Source: Takakia lepidozioides (taxonomy: Eukaryota; Streptophyta; Takakiopsida; Takakiales; Takakiaceae). From it: DNA of 64,000 bases. A program made the translations under genes and the position numbers. How positions within the stretch are numbered: position 1 is the first letter of the stretch; every line of letters starts with the position of its first letter. The stretch is from assembly GCA_030704615.1 (NCBI GenBank), contig CM060734.1:12646001-12710000 (forward strand), in the 5' to 3' direction. The notes beneath the pieces were generated by a model. The model was not told where the DNA came from, did no database searches, and saw only the letters and a list, made by a program, of their open reading frames with translations. Positions 1 through 11,599 of this stretch are shown one piece after another.

Positions 1-240
1 TGCCAACAGCTGGTTCGTCCATCGTGTCGTCATCATGTGAGGCTTGGCTCTCTCGATGGACTCGTGTAAGTCTCCCACCTTTTTTCTTTTTCTGCTTTGG
101 CATGTCAGGATGCCCAATGCTCTCCAAATACTCCTTCATCCGATTCAATTCCTCTATCATTAGGACCACGATCTGGCTGGGCTGTAAACGCCTTGTGGGC
201 AACAACAACACTATCCATATCATCGCTTCTAAGATGATGT
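1..240 (-). other. Possible coding exon remnant, unassigned
   Basis: Read on the minus strand, a short open stretch begins at an ATG near 107 and gives a lysine-rich then acidic peptide (MPKQKKKKGG, later SHDDDTMDEP) that runs off the left edge of the window. Composition resembles the basic, low-complexity exons of the CACTA second ORF near 62,150-62,370, so it may be part of another transposon ORF, but no conserved domain is visible. The plus-strand open frame over the same bases has no recognisable features. Weak call. Confidence 0.2.
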
Positions 241-460
241 CGAGCTCCCTGCACAATACAGCAGGAGGGGTTACACCAGAGAAAGGGTTACAGCACGAGG
301 GGTTACACATGAAAAATGGGTTACAATGAAGGTGGGCTACACGGGGTTACACAGAGGTGGGTTACACACCATAGGGATTTTAAAAAGGGGTCCTCTGTAG
401 GTGGGTTACACTCTGGGTTACACGCCACAGGAGAGACAGGGGGGGGGGGTAACACAAAGG
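241..460 (+). repeat. GGTTACA-type minisatellite, block 1
   Basis: The heptamer-like core GGTTACA recurs at irregular 10-30 base spacing (for example near 267, 287, 302, 320, 343, 358, 403, 417), separated by short purine-rich spacers. The same core fills block 3 (2,330-3,020) in this orientation and block 2 (1,300-1,800) in reverse. It is not the plant telomere repeat TTTAGGG. Confidence 0.7.
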
Positions 461-1290
461 GTTACACAGATAGACAACAGCCCGAAATTTGAAAAACAGA
501 GAAATGGCAGGGAATCCAACTTGATTATCCGTCGATAGAACCCAACTTGATTTTGCAGCTGTCGCATGGACTGCGCCCTCGCCTCGTGCAACAAATTCTT
601 GGAATGCTGGCCAAAACCCCTTCTCATTGACATTCGGAAATGGGAACTGAGGAATAAGGCCATGCGGTAGTAGAAGGATTGAGCCTGGAGTTCGCTTTCG
701 CAAGATGAACCTTGAGCTCCGGTTTCCCCGGTTTCCAATGTTGATTTTCTTTGCAATAGGGACAGGTAGAGGCGGACTCAATTGCCGCTTGTCTCTCTCG
801 TTAGGAACCTACCGAACAGAAGGACCAGGGACAAAAACAGCAGGAGCACCAGAAGATGGAACCTCTGTAGCAGAAGTACTCCCTCCACCTTGGCCTCTCT
901 ACACCTGGTGTGGCAGTACGCGATCATTGTAGCATGCTCATGCTCAGTGTACTAGAAGCGAACTCGTTCGCCATCCCTCTTCAAGTGATCAAATGGAATA
1001 GTAGCCTCTCCAGGGAACAGATAACAATCAGCCATGGCAAAAGAAAAAGCTGACAGAAGAGAAGAGAAGAGCAAGAGCAAGACAAGACCAAGAGAATTCC
1101 GAAGAACGCACAGCAGGGAGCACGCACAGCAAGGAGTGCAGGAAGAATAGGAAAGGGCTGCGAGAAGGGAAAAACTGAACAATGATCAAAGAACGAAGAA
1201 CGAAGCTAGCTAGATGTCACCCGTAAGGCATGTCGGTTAAGCGAAAGACGACAGTTCATTAAAATTTGGCGGCTTGCAATCAATTACATC
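461..1290. other. Unassigned stretch between minisatellite blocks
   Basis: Overlapping minus-strand open frames of 112 and 133 codons lie at 380-781, but they use different frames, and neither has a recognisable domain or a clear splice pattern. A purine-rich tract follows at 1,030-1,190. It may be coding residue of the mobile element to which the GGTTACA blocks belong. No function is supported. Confidence 0.3.
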
Positions 1291-1299
1291 CGCACTGAC

Positions 1300-1800
1300 T
1301 CACACGTGTATGAGTTGCAATCCCGGTGTCACCCGGAATAGCGGAGTGTAACCCGTAACCCGTAACCCTACACTTGTGAGCGCGACAAACCGGCCGTTAC
1401 CTGCATGCAAGACACGTCCAGTGTAACCCTCCGTCATGTACCCACATATGATGTAACCCTTCGTCACAACCTCATGTACCCCTAATCTATGTGACTCCTG
1501 AACACAACATCGATGTAACCCTGTCATATCAAACCATTAGTATGCAACCTCCAGGTAAACATGGTCAATGTAACGCCCCACCCATGTAACCCTAGCCTAT
1601 GTGGCTCCGCGAGCGCAACATCCACGTAACCCATCAAACATGTCAACCCCATCTAAACCTCCATTACTAAACCGTCTACCAAGCCACCATGTATTGAGAA
1701 AGAAAACACCGTGTAACCCCTGTGTATAACCATAGCACACGTGACGCAGTCATATAAACCATTAGACATGTAGGTTGACAGTGATTGCAGAACACGCAGG
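1300..1800 (-). repeat. GGTTACA-type minisatellite, block 2 (inverted)
   Basis: The complement TGTAACC recurs about a dozen times between 1,340 and 1,740, so this block is inverted relative to blocks 1 and 3. Copies are more diverged and more widely spaced than in block 3. The alternating orientation suggests subterminal arrays of one or more transposons rather than one continuous satellite. Confidence 0.65.
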
Positions 1801-2329
1801 ATTCGATACGTATTGCATCCAGAATAGCGATGAGTAGGCTGCCTCGGCTGGTGTGTGAACAAAAGATACACGAGAGGAGAGTGAATGGGCACCCCGTCAA
1901 ATGAGCGGTTGCTTGCATGGCTAGACCGAAAGAAAAAAAACCCTTTCCTAATGCGGATCTCAGGAATACCATAGCCATCGGGGATGGTGACAAAACAACA
2001 AGAATGACATTGAGAAAGAAAAAAGATAGAGACAACCGTATCAATCATAGAGAAAACCGTAGTAATAGATTTGCCGGATCGTTGCGCGGAAAGCGTTGTC
2101 TTGCATGTTGCTGGGAGGACGATACTGAACTGAATGACCTACAAATCTTTCGCATTGATGTATGAAGCCGATTGGGCGCCACGGGAATTGCAGAAAGCTG
2201 ATGCCCCCAAAGCAAAAAAAACGAGCGAGCTAGGAATCTGAAAAAATGGATGGAGAGAGCAAATTAGGGTTTCGGCCTCCATTTCAACCTCCATTCGGCC
2301 GTCGGATAGTTTACACGTGTATGATGTAC

Positions 2330-3020
2330 ACGAGGCGGAGTTACAGAGGATCACATGGGTTACAGAGGGTTACATGGAGTGAGGGTTACATAGGAGTGAG
2401 GGTGACACTCTGCGGTGCTACAGAGGGTTACATGGGTTACAGAGGGTTACATGGTGGTGAGGGTTACAGAGGGTCACAGAAGGTTACATGGAGTGAGGGT
2501 GACACTCTGCGGTGTTACAGAGGGTTACATGGGTTACAGAGGGTCACAGAGGGGTACATGGGTTACAAAGGGTTACAGAGGGTTACATAGAGTGAGGGTT
2601 ACATAGGGGTGAGGGTGACATTCTGCGGTGTTACAGAGGGTTACATGGGTTACAGAGGGTCACAGAGGGTTACATGGAGTGAGGGTTACATGGGGGTGAG
2701 GGTGACACTCCGCTACATGGTGGTGAGGGTTACATGGGTTACAGAGGGTTACATGGGTTAAGAGGGTCACAGAAGATTACATGGGTTGCAAAGTTTTACA
2801 AAGGGTTACATGGAGTGAGGGTTACATAAGGGTGGGGGGGACACTCTGCGGTGTTACAGAGGGTTACATGGTGGTGAGGGTTACAGAGGGTCATGGGGTT
2901 ACATGGGTTGCAGAGGGTTACATGGTGGTGTGGGTTACACTCGGCGGAATTACAGAGGGTTACATGGGGGTGAGGGTTAAACTCGGGGCGGGGGTTACAG
3001 GGGCTGACGTGCAGGGGGTT
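2330..3020 (+). repeat. GGTTACA-type minisatellite, block 3 (dense)
   Basis: About 690 bases of near-continuous AGAGGGTTACATGG-like units mixed with GAGTGAGGGTTACAT and a longer GTGAGGGTGACACTCTGCGG segment that itself recurs (near 2,398, 2,497, 2,606, 2,695, 2,840). This gives a higher-order pattern of roughly 100 bases. Open frames across it are translations of the repeat, not genes. Confidence 0.8.
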
Positions 3021-4252
3021 ACAGGGAACTGGCGGACTGGTGTCGCAGAACGACGATGCGCCGGGGGCGACGACGCCGATGGGATGAGAGCGGGGATGGG
3101 GAGGGATTGACCGAGCCCAGCCGGCTGCCTTTCGATGGCTGCCGGAGGCGGAGAGCCGGCGGTACGGGGTGTCAGGGCTGGACCGTCCTGACGCGCTCGC
3201 ATTAAGTTCTTACATTATTCCTATTATCTTCCGTTTAAGAAAATCCAGGGCCTCTGTCCCTGTTACCTAAATAAAATAAATAAATAAAAATCATAATATT
3301 TATGATGATATAACAAAAAAACAGGTAACATTTATCCAGGGTGGACTGTAACAAATATAGAGGGTTGACTCACACACGTACCCAAGTAGGAGATTCTCTA
3401 TGTAGCCTTAGAGATCCTTGAAGACGATTTCGCTGCTTCCCTCGTTAGAAAACAAAAGTGTGAGATTGGCCCTCTCCCAAGTGTAGAAGGAGGACCTGGG
3501 GCCTGTCATCATCGCCCTCATCACTATTCTCACGGCCGAGTGATGAAAGCAAAATGAGCAGATGCAGTGGTGGGGGCATGTGGTTGAAAAACATGAGAGC
3601 GGACCCACAAGGAAATCATGAATCCCTGGTACAGTTACCAGATGCGCTATGGAGGCACTTAAACATTCTGTGATGGAATACAGTGTAGATACGGTCCTTT
3701 CTTCCTCATCAATCCGGAGCCTCTCAAGTGTTTCTCATTCGTTCACCGGTAGTGACACGATTCTACAGGTACTGGAGGTGTTGCCTTAAAGAGTGTTGAT
3801 TCTGGAGGGTCTAGATGGCATGGTATGGTAGGTTGGGTTATCTTTTTAGAATTTGTTGTTACATGCATTGCACTTATGTGAGGACCTCTGGAGGTTCGAT
3901 GTTAATTCTGCAGCTGCCGAGTCCGAGTGACCATCTTTGTCGTTGTCCTCTCCTTCCTGTCGTTGATATTCCCTTTTCGTCTATCATCTGGGCTCTATGC
4001 ATACTTGAGTGAATCTGTTTTGCTTTTGCTTCTCTCTCAGAGCTATTGTATTTGTGTATGGTTGGTATGTGGACGTCCACTTTCTCCTTCAGCGTTCAAT
4101 CAAGCAATGCATAATGTTACTTTAGTATACTGTTACTTTAGTAGCAGCAGTCAGGAAGTGTTAAATACAGGCTCGTTTCGCAGGGGAGAAGATGGAGGAC
4201 ACATACTAGTCAGAAAGAATGTGTCAATTAGCCTGACATTGCAGCATTACGA
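3021..4252. promoter_or_regulatory. Upstream region of the APS kinase gene
   Basis: A GC-rich tail of the minisatellite (to about 3,200) is followed by an AT-rich stretch (3,220-3,330) and then mixed sequence. An in-frame TAG at 4,229 lies upstream of the APS kinase ATG. A TTGCAG at 4,239-4,244 could be a splice acceptor for a 5' untranslated exon. No specific promoter element can be called with confidence. Confidence 0.3.
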
Positions 4253-5161
4253 ATGCTACAGCTGAGTTTACTTCCTTTTCAAACTCTTTCTCCCTCTCCT
4301 CTACTGTCTTCAAGTATCCAAGTGGCAACATCTTACAGTCCATCTTATTCCTATCATCTGGAAAGGTTCCGCGACTCTCTTCGTGTTCTGGACAGAAATC
4401 CTCTAACTTTTGTGCATCTGGGAATAAGCCGTACCTCTCTAGACAGACCCTTGCTTTCTGGGTCAGCTCGTCGCCTCCACCAATTTGACACTTTGTCAGT
4501 GCCTTCTAGCGGAAGTATGACTCCCCTTTGCTCCCAAATCCGATGGCATGATGGTTCTGTGGCGCGAGATAAACGCCAAAGCTTGCTCGATCAAAAGGGA
4601 TGTATTATATGGCTGACAGGATTGAGTGGTTCGGGAAAGTCTACGGTTGCTTGCACGCTCGATCACTCTCTAGCGTCCATGGGGAAACTTAGTTATGTGC
4701 TGGATGGCGATAATATACGGCATGGGTTAAGCAACAATCTAGGGTTCTCGGCGGCCGACCGCGACGAGAACATTCGAAGGGTTGGGGAGGTGGCCAAGCT
4801 TTTTGCAGATGCGGGTCTGATTACTCTTGTAAGCCTCATATCCCCATATAAGAGAAACAGAGATTTTGTGAGAGGGCTTGTTCGGAAGGGCGAATTCATT
4901 GAAGTTTACATGAAGGTGCCTCTGGAGGTTTGCGAGGGCAGGGATTGCAAGGGTCTGTACAAGCTGGCAAGGGCAGGGGTATTGAAAGGATTCACTGGAG
5001 TAGATGATCCCTACGAAAAACCGGACAATCCTGAGATCGTGTTGGAGGCAACAAATGCAGCAGGAGAGTTCATCCCGCCAGAGCAAATGGCCAAGACTTT
5101 GATTGATTATTTGAACGAGAATGGGTTTCTGCAGGGGCCCCGCTGCCGAGTGTCTGATTGA
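4253..5161 (+). CDS. APK: Adenylyl-sulfate (APS) kinase, probably plastidic
   Basis: APS kinase phosphorylates adenosine 5'-phosphosulfate with ATP to give PAPS, the sulfate donor for sulfotransferases; plant isoforms act mainly in plastids. The 302-residue frame is complete. Residues 1 to about 100 are Ser/Leu/Arg-rich with few acidic residues, as in a transit peptide. The catalytic domain (about 105-295) has the P-loop GLSGSGKST (123-131), DGDNIRHGL (151-159), ENIRRVGEVAKLFADAG (172-188), SLISPY (194-199), LYKLARAG (235-242), and KGFTGVDDPYE (245-255). Length suits plant APK proteins of roughly 275-310 residues. The start is the first ATG after an in-frame TAG at 4,229. Asp-Cys replaces the usual Asp-Pro before KGLYK. 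The whole domain is one exon, although angiosperm APK genes have introns. Family call is firm; organelle targeting is inferred. Confidence 0.95.
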   Translation: MLQLSLLPFQTLSPSPLLSSSIQVATSYSPSYSYHLERFRDSLRVLDRNPLTFVHLGISRTSLDRPLLSGSARRLHQFDTLSVPSSGSMTPLCSQIRWHDGSVARDKRQSLLDQKGCIIWLTGLSGSGKSTVACTLDHSLASMGKLSYVLDGDNIRHGLSNNLGFSAADRDENIRRVGEVAKLFADAGLITLVSLISPYKRNRDFVRGLVRKGEFIEVYMKVPLEVCEGRDCKGLYKLARAGVLKGFTGVDDPYEKPDNPEIVLEATNAAGEFIPPEQMAKTLIDYLNENGFLQGPRCRVSD

Positions 5162-7090
5162 GTGCGACTTGAATGGATGTGACGTGGTTTGCTTGGTTCA
5201 TATGGACTAATACTTGGCTGAAGCTTGGGGTTTCCTTGTCAGCATTTTTGGGAGAGAGCTGGGGAGACTATGACCATGCTTTACTGTGTTGGAAGGGATT
5301 CTCGCTGCATCCTCCCAAACTGCTACCTCACCTGTATCTCAGTGCTCCTCGCCACAGATGCAGTCAAACTGCCAATTCCACACTGTCTGGTCACATTGGC
5401 CTTTCAGTCCCAGTTGCATTTCAGGTTGGCATCCTGATGCAGAATAGATCTGCCATCCATCTTGGCCCTATGTCTCAGGGCACAAGTAATCAAAGCTCCA
5501 GGACTAGATGACTATTCAAATTTCAGTTGATGTCAGCCTTAGAATTTTATAGTTAGCATTATGTTTTGATTGTTGGAGTTGAAGGCCGCATTGTTGTACA
5601 TGGACCAATTGATAGTGTACCAGTGAAGGTAAACCTCTGTGACATCAAGTTTCCAGATTGCTTTGTCAAGTTTCCTTGTAAGAGAGACCGAGACACAGAG
5701 ACAGCAGATTCCGTCTCGGCAAGGGAAGGAACCTAGATTATATTGCCTTTTTTGCATGGTTAACACATGCAAGTTAGCAACTGAAGAGGGCTCAAGTGCT
5801 GTAGTTCAAGATGGTTTGAACTTTTCACATTCACTCTTCAGTCCAATGTTGAGAAGATCATGTCAATCCATATTCAATTTACACAAACAGCTTCAAGTTC
5901 TTTTGAGGTTACAAGCCATGACTCTTCTGCCCCTGAGGTAAACCTCCCTGTTCATTTTGAAGCTCATGTCAGAAGTCATGCTGCAAACTCCTGAGCTCCC
6001 AGCATAAGTATCCAGATATGCAAACCCAACTGTCAATGCCTTTTCAAGTCTTCCTCTCTAGGAAAGATCTTGTCAGATCTAGAAGACTGGACATGATTTC
6101 GTCTGTGTGTTTTTGTTCACTGTGTATACAACTATGGGCTCATGATATTGATGCATGTACTCTAGTGTGATACACAGGGCCATTGCTTGATTGTATGTAC
6201 GCCTCATTCTCTCCAAAAGACATTTTGTAAAGAGTGGCTGGAACTATGGTTGTCTTGTGCATATCTATGGAAAATAGGTTCATCCTTCTTTCTCCTGTCA
6301 CTATATGTTAGGTTTCCTTGAGTGCATGAATCAGTTCACGTATTCATACTATTGTTTGGACTTAAAGTTTGATACATAGATACTTTCCAGGAGGACATTC
6401 AAGCATATTGTGTTTGACCGGGGGCTAAGTTAGTGTACACATCTATCTCTTGCTACAAAGCAGTCTTGATTCTTGATTAGTGGCAGCCTGGGGTTCTGGT
6501 CTCTTGCTTTAGGCCTTCATTCCAGGACTCGGACGCTACCCAACTTATCTGAAAATCCTCGGCTCGGGAATGTAACATTTCACATTGGATGGTGCAAACC
6601 TTCAAACTAGACAAAACAGTGCTGAATCCAGCACTGCAAATGTAGCCCTATACCTCAAGCAGATGTGCCATATGAGTGTGGTTACCTTGTCAGTGCAATT
6701 CAGGAATTCTTCTTGATGTGCTTACAAGCAATCTACCACATGTAGCGTCGAGCATTGAATTGAGTTTGTGTTTGATTTCATTGGTCTTTTGTGTTCTTCT
6801 CCTTGAACCCCTTTGAGATGTACTAAGTTTCTCGCATAATCACAGGTAGTCTCACCACACCTTGCAGTAGAACATAAATGTAACATGCAGTATACCACAA
6901 TGTAAGATCTTGAAATACACTTGCTCTCTGCAATGTGCTGAATATGAGGTAAATAGCAGAAATCATGAGCCACAACCTTGTGAGGATCATTAATCCAATT
7001 CCATGGGGTATGAAAGAAAGGGAATGACATAATCCAAACCATGAACTCAGTGCATTGAAACAAGGCTCTGCAAATTTAAAGTTAGCACTG
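5162..7090. other. APS kinase 3' flank, no further gene seen
   Basis: Pyrimidine-rich and T-rich sequence typical of a plant 3' UTR continues past the stop. Short open frames (at most 113 codons) have no domain or splice context. No repeats or transposon ends were recognised. Confidence 0.4.
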
Positions 7091-7199
7091 TCTATAGCTG
7101 ATTAATTCCCCCCATTCCCTTCCAATTCCAGTAACTAAAGAGTGGTCATGTGGACCACTCTACCATTCATTCAGAAATGGCAGGCAACACAGTCAAACA

Positions 7200-10100
7200 A
7201 AGATAATGGCCCAGCCCTTCATTTTGGACGAAAAGGTGACATGGGAATCATGGGTCCCATGTCACCCACAAACCTTGATTCCCTGCTCTGCAAGCCTTTG
7301 TTGGATCTCTTCTTGAGCTGCGGCCCCATTAGTCCCTTCTGGATTTTCGTTTCAATTGCTTTCTGCAGTTGCCCAGTTTGCAAGTCAGGTAAATTCAAAA
7401 TGATCATGCCAGCTCTACATTGACACATACCACACCCCACCTTCTCAACACTCTGAGACAGTAGAATCCTTGTTACTTCAAGAGACAAACTAAAGGAGGG
7501 TACATTTAGACTTCACATGTGAAATCAATACTTAGGTTATTCATTTTTGGTGCATTAGGTGGGAAAATGTGATTGTTCACGACAATGGATTCAGCAACCG
7601 CTGACTCAGTTTAAGGAGAACGCTAAAACATTACTCCTGGGCATAATTCCACAAGAAGCTTGAGTATGTAAGGTAGAGACAATTGGCCAGTCTCTTCGTG
7701 ATCAGAAAGGGTGGGTCACAAACCATGAATTGGTTGAAAAATTAGGAGCGACACCAGAAGCCAAACACTCAATGGAACATACGAGTCAAATAAAAAACGA
7801 ATGGTGTACCCCAATCCTTCAGGCAGACTGCTGAGGTTCCACAATAGAAACAGGAACTGTGTGGAACATCATTGAAAGCCCACTTACTGTTGAATTAAAC
7901 GTTAACATAAGCAACAACTCATCAGTTCGAGATAGACTTGAGTTGCACAGCTTCAGTTCAACTCCTTACCTCCTTCCGGATCTCAATTGCTGTCGGTGGT
8001 TAGAAGTAGCCGAGTCAGGGACTTCCACTCTTTCAGCAAAACACTGGAGCAGCTGAAAACATGCCCCCTAGCATGTCTGTTAGTGTGAGACTTCAAAGTG
8101 GTTGAATATAGAAAAGAGGATGGTAATAAGAACTTACCATGAAATGGAAACCTTCCACTGACCCAGCGGTCAGCATTCTCCACCCACTCACTGTGATGAA
8201 GCCCTGCTCTCCTTGCGACAGTGTTAAGCTGAAGGCACAAAACAAACACAGATATGTGACATCAGTGATGCCAGTTCAGCTACGTCCATTTCCAATCATT
8301 GAAGATGTAACCCCTCAACGACTATCAATTATGCCAAACACCCACATTCAGAACTTGAGTCACATGGCACAAACCCCAACAATATGGAGGACACTTTCAA
8401 CGGATGGTGATTCTCATACCTTCCGGCCAACACGTTCCTGCTGCTCCTTCACTTTTTGTTGGAGCTTGCTGATGCTCATGTTCACCCTCAGCTGCTCCTG
8501 CAATTGATGGATAGAGCAAATAATCTTTGAGAGAGAAAATAATCTATGAGATTTGAGGAAAAAATTCAAACACTTGCCTGACTAAAACTGAGACATCATA
8601 GAAAAAGACAAGTGAAAGGGAGAGGGAGGCACTGACCTTGACATAACTGACACCAAGCTCCTTACGAGTATAGCCACGTGCTAGATTGCGCATAACATAC
8701 TCATTGTAGTCCTTCACTATTCGCATAATTAAATCTGAGGTTGATATCCCATCTGTCCGCTTTGTCTCTTTGAACCTCCCTGCAGCTTTCACCTGCCGAA
8801 GGCAGAAATCCCCAGTCAGCAACTGACATTGCCACCTAGTAATCAAGACTCCTTCGTTCATCAGAGGTGGAACATAGATCAGCAATATTTTCTCTGATAT
8901 GCATAAATCATGGGGACAAGCGTGGAAAAATTAGGATAAATAGATCAAAGGACTGATCTACCAGAATTTGAAAGGGATGCACACAACCACCACAGCCAGT
9001 ACAGTTTTGTGGACTCACTAATTCTTAGACATCCTTGCCAGCCCCACTTCTGTCAGCATATCTGCCAACAACACCCTCCTAGAAGCAAATGGTCAATTTA
9101 ATGCTTGCCAACAGCGATGATGCATCTACCACATTCTGCCCACCCTTCGTGACGTAGAGCAGCAGACCACAGTCTTGTTGGAAGCCTGCTGACACTTGGA
9201 ACAGCTTGGTGCAATTTCTAGAGGCACTTGCAGGGGTGAGCATGAAATTACATCCCACTGACACAAAGACCACACAATCAGCTGCATTCCAGAAGATTTG
9301 TGCCAGGGGATGACCCCATCTGCAGGCAGTGATAGAGTAAAGACCTTTTGGCTACAAAGGCATGCAAACAGCCCTACATTGCAAATTTTGCCACCACCAA
9401 GAAGCCACACACAGCTGAATACTATCACAACCACTTTGCAAACAGCACATCTGGTACCAATCAACCTAGAAATTGACTAAAAGGTTGGAGAAACCCAGAC
9501 AGTACTAGAAACTCGACCTCATGTATAATACTAAGGGAAACCAGGGATGGAAAGCTACATACGGGAGGGCATCATGTGCCACGAAGTCAATGTGATGCCT
9601 ATCAAGAAAATCCTCATTGATCACCCATGGTGCATCCTCCACCACCTCATCCACCTACCTGCCACGTGTATTCAATTTTAAGATTCTTTGAGGCCCCTAG
9701 AGCAGCCTCGAAACCCTAGATTGCATTAATTCGCCTGATGAGTATTCTCGTTCTTCCATTTACATGCGTGGAGGATATATCAGGTGCTGTAAACACAGCA
9801 GACATAGTATTTCAAAATGATTCAGTGTCAATCCTGCTGTCAATAAATCTATTACAACCCTAAAACAAAGGATACATATCAATTTCATTAAAGCCAAGTT
9901 CCTTTGCCGATTGCCAGTCTTATCAGCCTTCAAACTTCTTTGCATCAACAACTGCTTGAGAATTCATCTATACACTGTCACCAATGTAGACTAGAAGTGA
10001 AACTTTATCAAAATTCTGAATCACTTCAAGCCTACAAAGAGTCATACAGGACTTCGTGACCAGGACAAATGTCACTTCAGAGACATAAAGCTCATTTCTT

Positions 10101-10242
10101 TTGAAGTAAGGCGGAAAAAGGAACTGACTTGCAATGCCGAAGTGACTCATAGCGTTCAGCCTCGTTCATAACAGTCTTCCCCTTGTACTTGCGTGTGAGT
10201 ACATCGTTGCAGCATCCCACCAAAAGATATGTGTTGGGAAAC
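7200..10242 (-). pseudogene. Choline-phosphate cytidylyltransferase (CCT) pseudogene
   Basis: CCT makes CDP-choline from phosphocholine and CTP in phosphatidylcholine synthesis. Minus-strand exons with GT-AG borders carry its diagnostic blocks in order: NTYLLVGCC and YKGKTVM to ESLRHCK (10,242 down to about 10,131); [16 protein letters not shown] and [12 protein letters not shown] (9,658-9,563); YADRSGAGKDV (9,061-9,019); [16 protein letters not shown] and [14 protein letters not shown] (8,792-8,637); LRVNMSISKLQQKVKEQQER (8,497-8,420); SEWVENADRWVSG (8,228-8,138); and a poorly conserved C-terminus (8,052 downward, plus a Gln/Glu-rich piece at 7,390-7,250). It is broken. The Trp of the CKWVDEV motif is TAG (9,655-9,657), the Tyr after GAGxDV is TAA (9,025-9,027), and the tail has a frameshift. 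The 5' exons with the HFGH nucleotide-binding motif are not found. Retained introns mean a DNA-level copy, not a retrocopy. Confidence 0.85.
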
Positions 10243-10249
10243 CTACAGG

Positions 10250-11590
10250 TGGTTATGACCACCTTTTCCACTGGTAGTGTTCAGCCGAATTCGTAGCAAA
10301 ATATTCTTTGGGCGTGGGGCAGCCTAGTATTCGACGTGAACATGCCAGACAAGCGGTTGCAGGCCGTCAAGCAACCGAAGTACAACAGTAGAATTTTTGA
10401 TGAGCTTGTATGACTATCTTGGCTACTCCCAAGAGCTGGTGTGAAGATTTATCCACAGGAGAAACTGGCATCAGTACTAGCAGCAAACTCAGGGCTAAGT
10501 TATTATCACAGGTGCATGGTCCTGTTGAACTGAGGCATAGCCGGTAGGGCTGCTGTTGTAAACCAGGCCACGATTTACAGCTAAGTACAATATGACGACA
10601 AGTTCTCGAATTGTTGGGTTGCATGATACCGAACGTTTGGCTTAAGACGAAATGAGAATGATCAGGTTTATGACAACCGTGATCTTTGAATCCGCCGAAT
10701 GTTGAGGCCTTTGAGGCCGTGTGGAATGAAATTTCAATTCAATGGTGGACCTGTCCATGCATGAAACTAGTGGCCGGCTGCTGTAGAAGCGCCATGGATG
10801 GATCGTTGGATATGAAGGAGAGGCAAATAGATTGCAATCAGTACAATGGCGATCTAGATTGCAATGGGTTTGCAGGTTGAGCTGTGGAGCTATTGAGAAT
10901 TTTCAAATGAGCCAGAGGAAGCACTACAACAGATTGCGGCATTTACGACTCCCATGGTTGCGCAGTCATGACAAATTTGTTGCAGAAATGCCATTTGCAG
11001 TCGTAAATGCCTTTGAAGTCATAACCAAGGTATGGGGAAGGCGTATATGCGACCGCATGACTCCGGACTCTGCACACAGGTCAAACATGTTTGACTAGGA
11101 ATATGGGCATGGCGGATATGACTACCAGTCATGGTCATGGCTACACTGGAATGACGAGTGCATATTGCGAGACGGACATATGACTTCATGACTCTCATTC
11201 TAATGCATTCTGCCAAATCATCACATGGATGGATGATAGGGTGATCCTTTGACATGGAACAACTTATGGGGTGTCTACATATGATTGGTTAAGGTTGAGA
11301 TATTGTGGTGCGGGGGATGGAAGCAAATCTAACGTTTGCATACATAGCAGATTAATAAGGCGTTTGGGTTGTGTGAAGAACAATTGAACACAACGAGTAG
11401 GCTAGAGAGGGGACAGTGCACCGCTCTCTGTATGTGAGTTTTTGTGTAAATGGTGGCCGTGCATTACAGGAGTTTGTTTATCACGGGACAACATCAAAAC
11501 TGGGGCTCATACTGCGAAACGACAGACGATCACATGATGCATTCGATTGATAGGCATAGTCATGCAAAACATTCAATTCACTCATGCTCG
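10250..11590. other. Unassigned intergenic stretch
   Basis: This is where the missing 5' CCT exons would be expected, but no HFGH-containing frame is seen on the minus strand. Short open frames (at most 88 codons) lack conserved features. Nothing further can be supported. Confidence 0.4.
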
Positions 11591-11599
11591 TCTGTTTCA

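Noticed and set aside
241-3020. GGGTTACA repeats as telomeric or interstitial telomere DNA
   Set aside because: The core is not TTTAGGG or a known plant variant, spacing is irregular and orientation alternates.
2246-3110. Open frames of 109-114 codons in the minisatellite as repeat proteins
   Set aside because: They are direct translations of GGTTACA units in several frames with no codon structure of their own.
8139-8507. 122-codon plus-strand frame as a gene
   Set aside because: It is the antisense shadow of CCT pseudogene exons and their introns.
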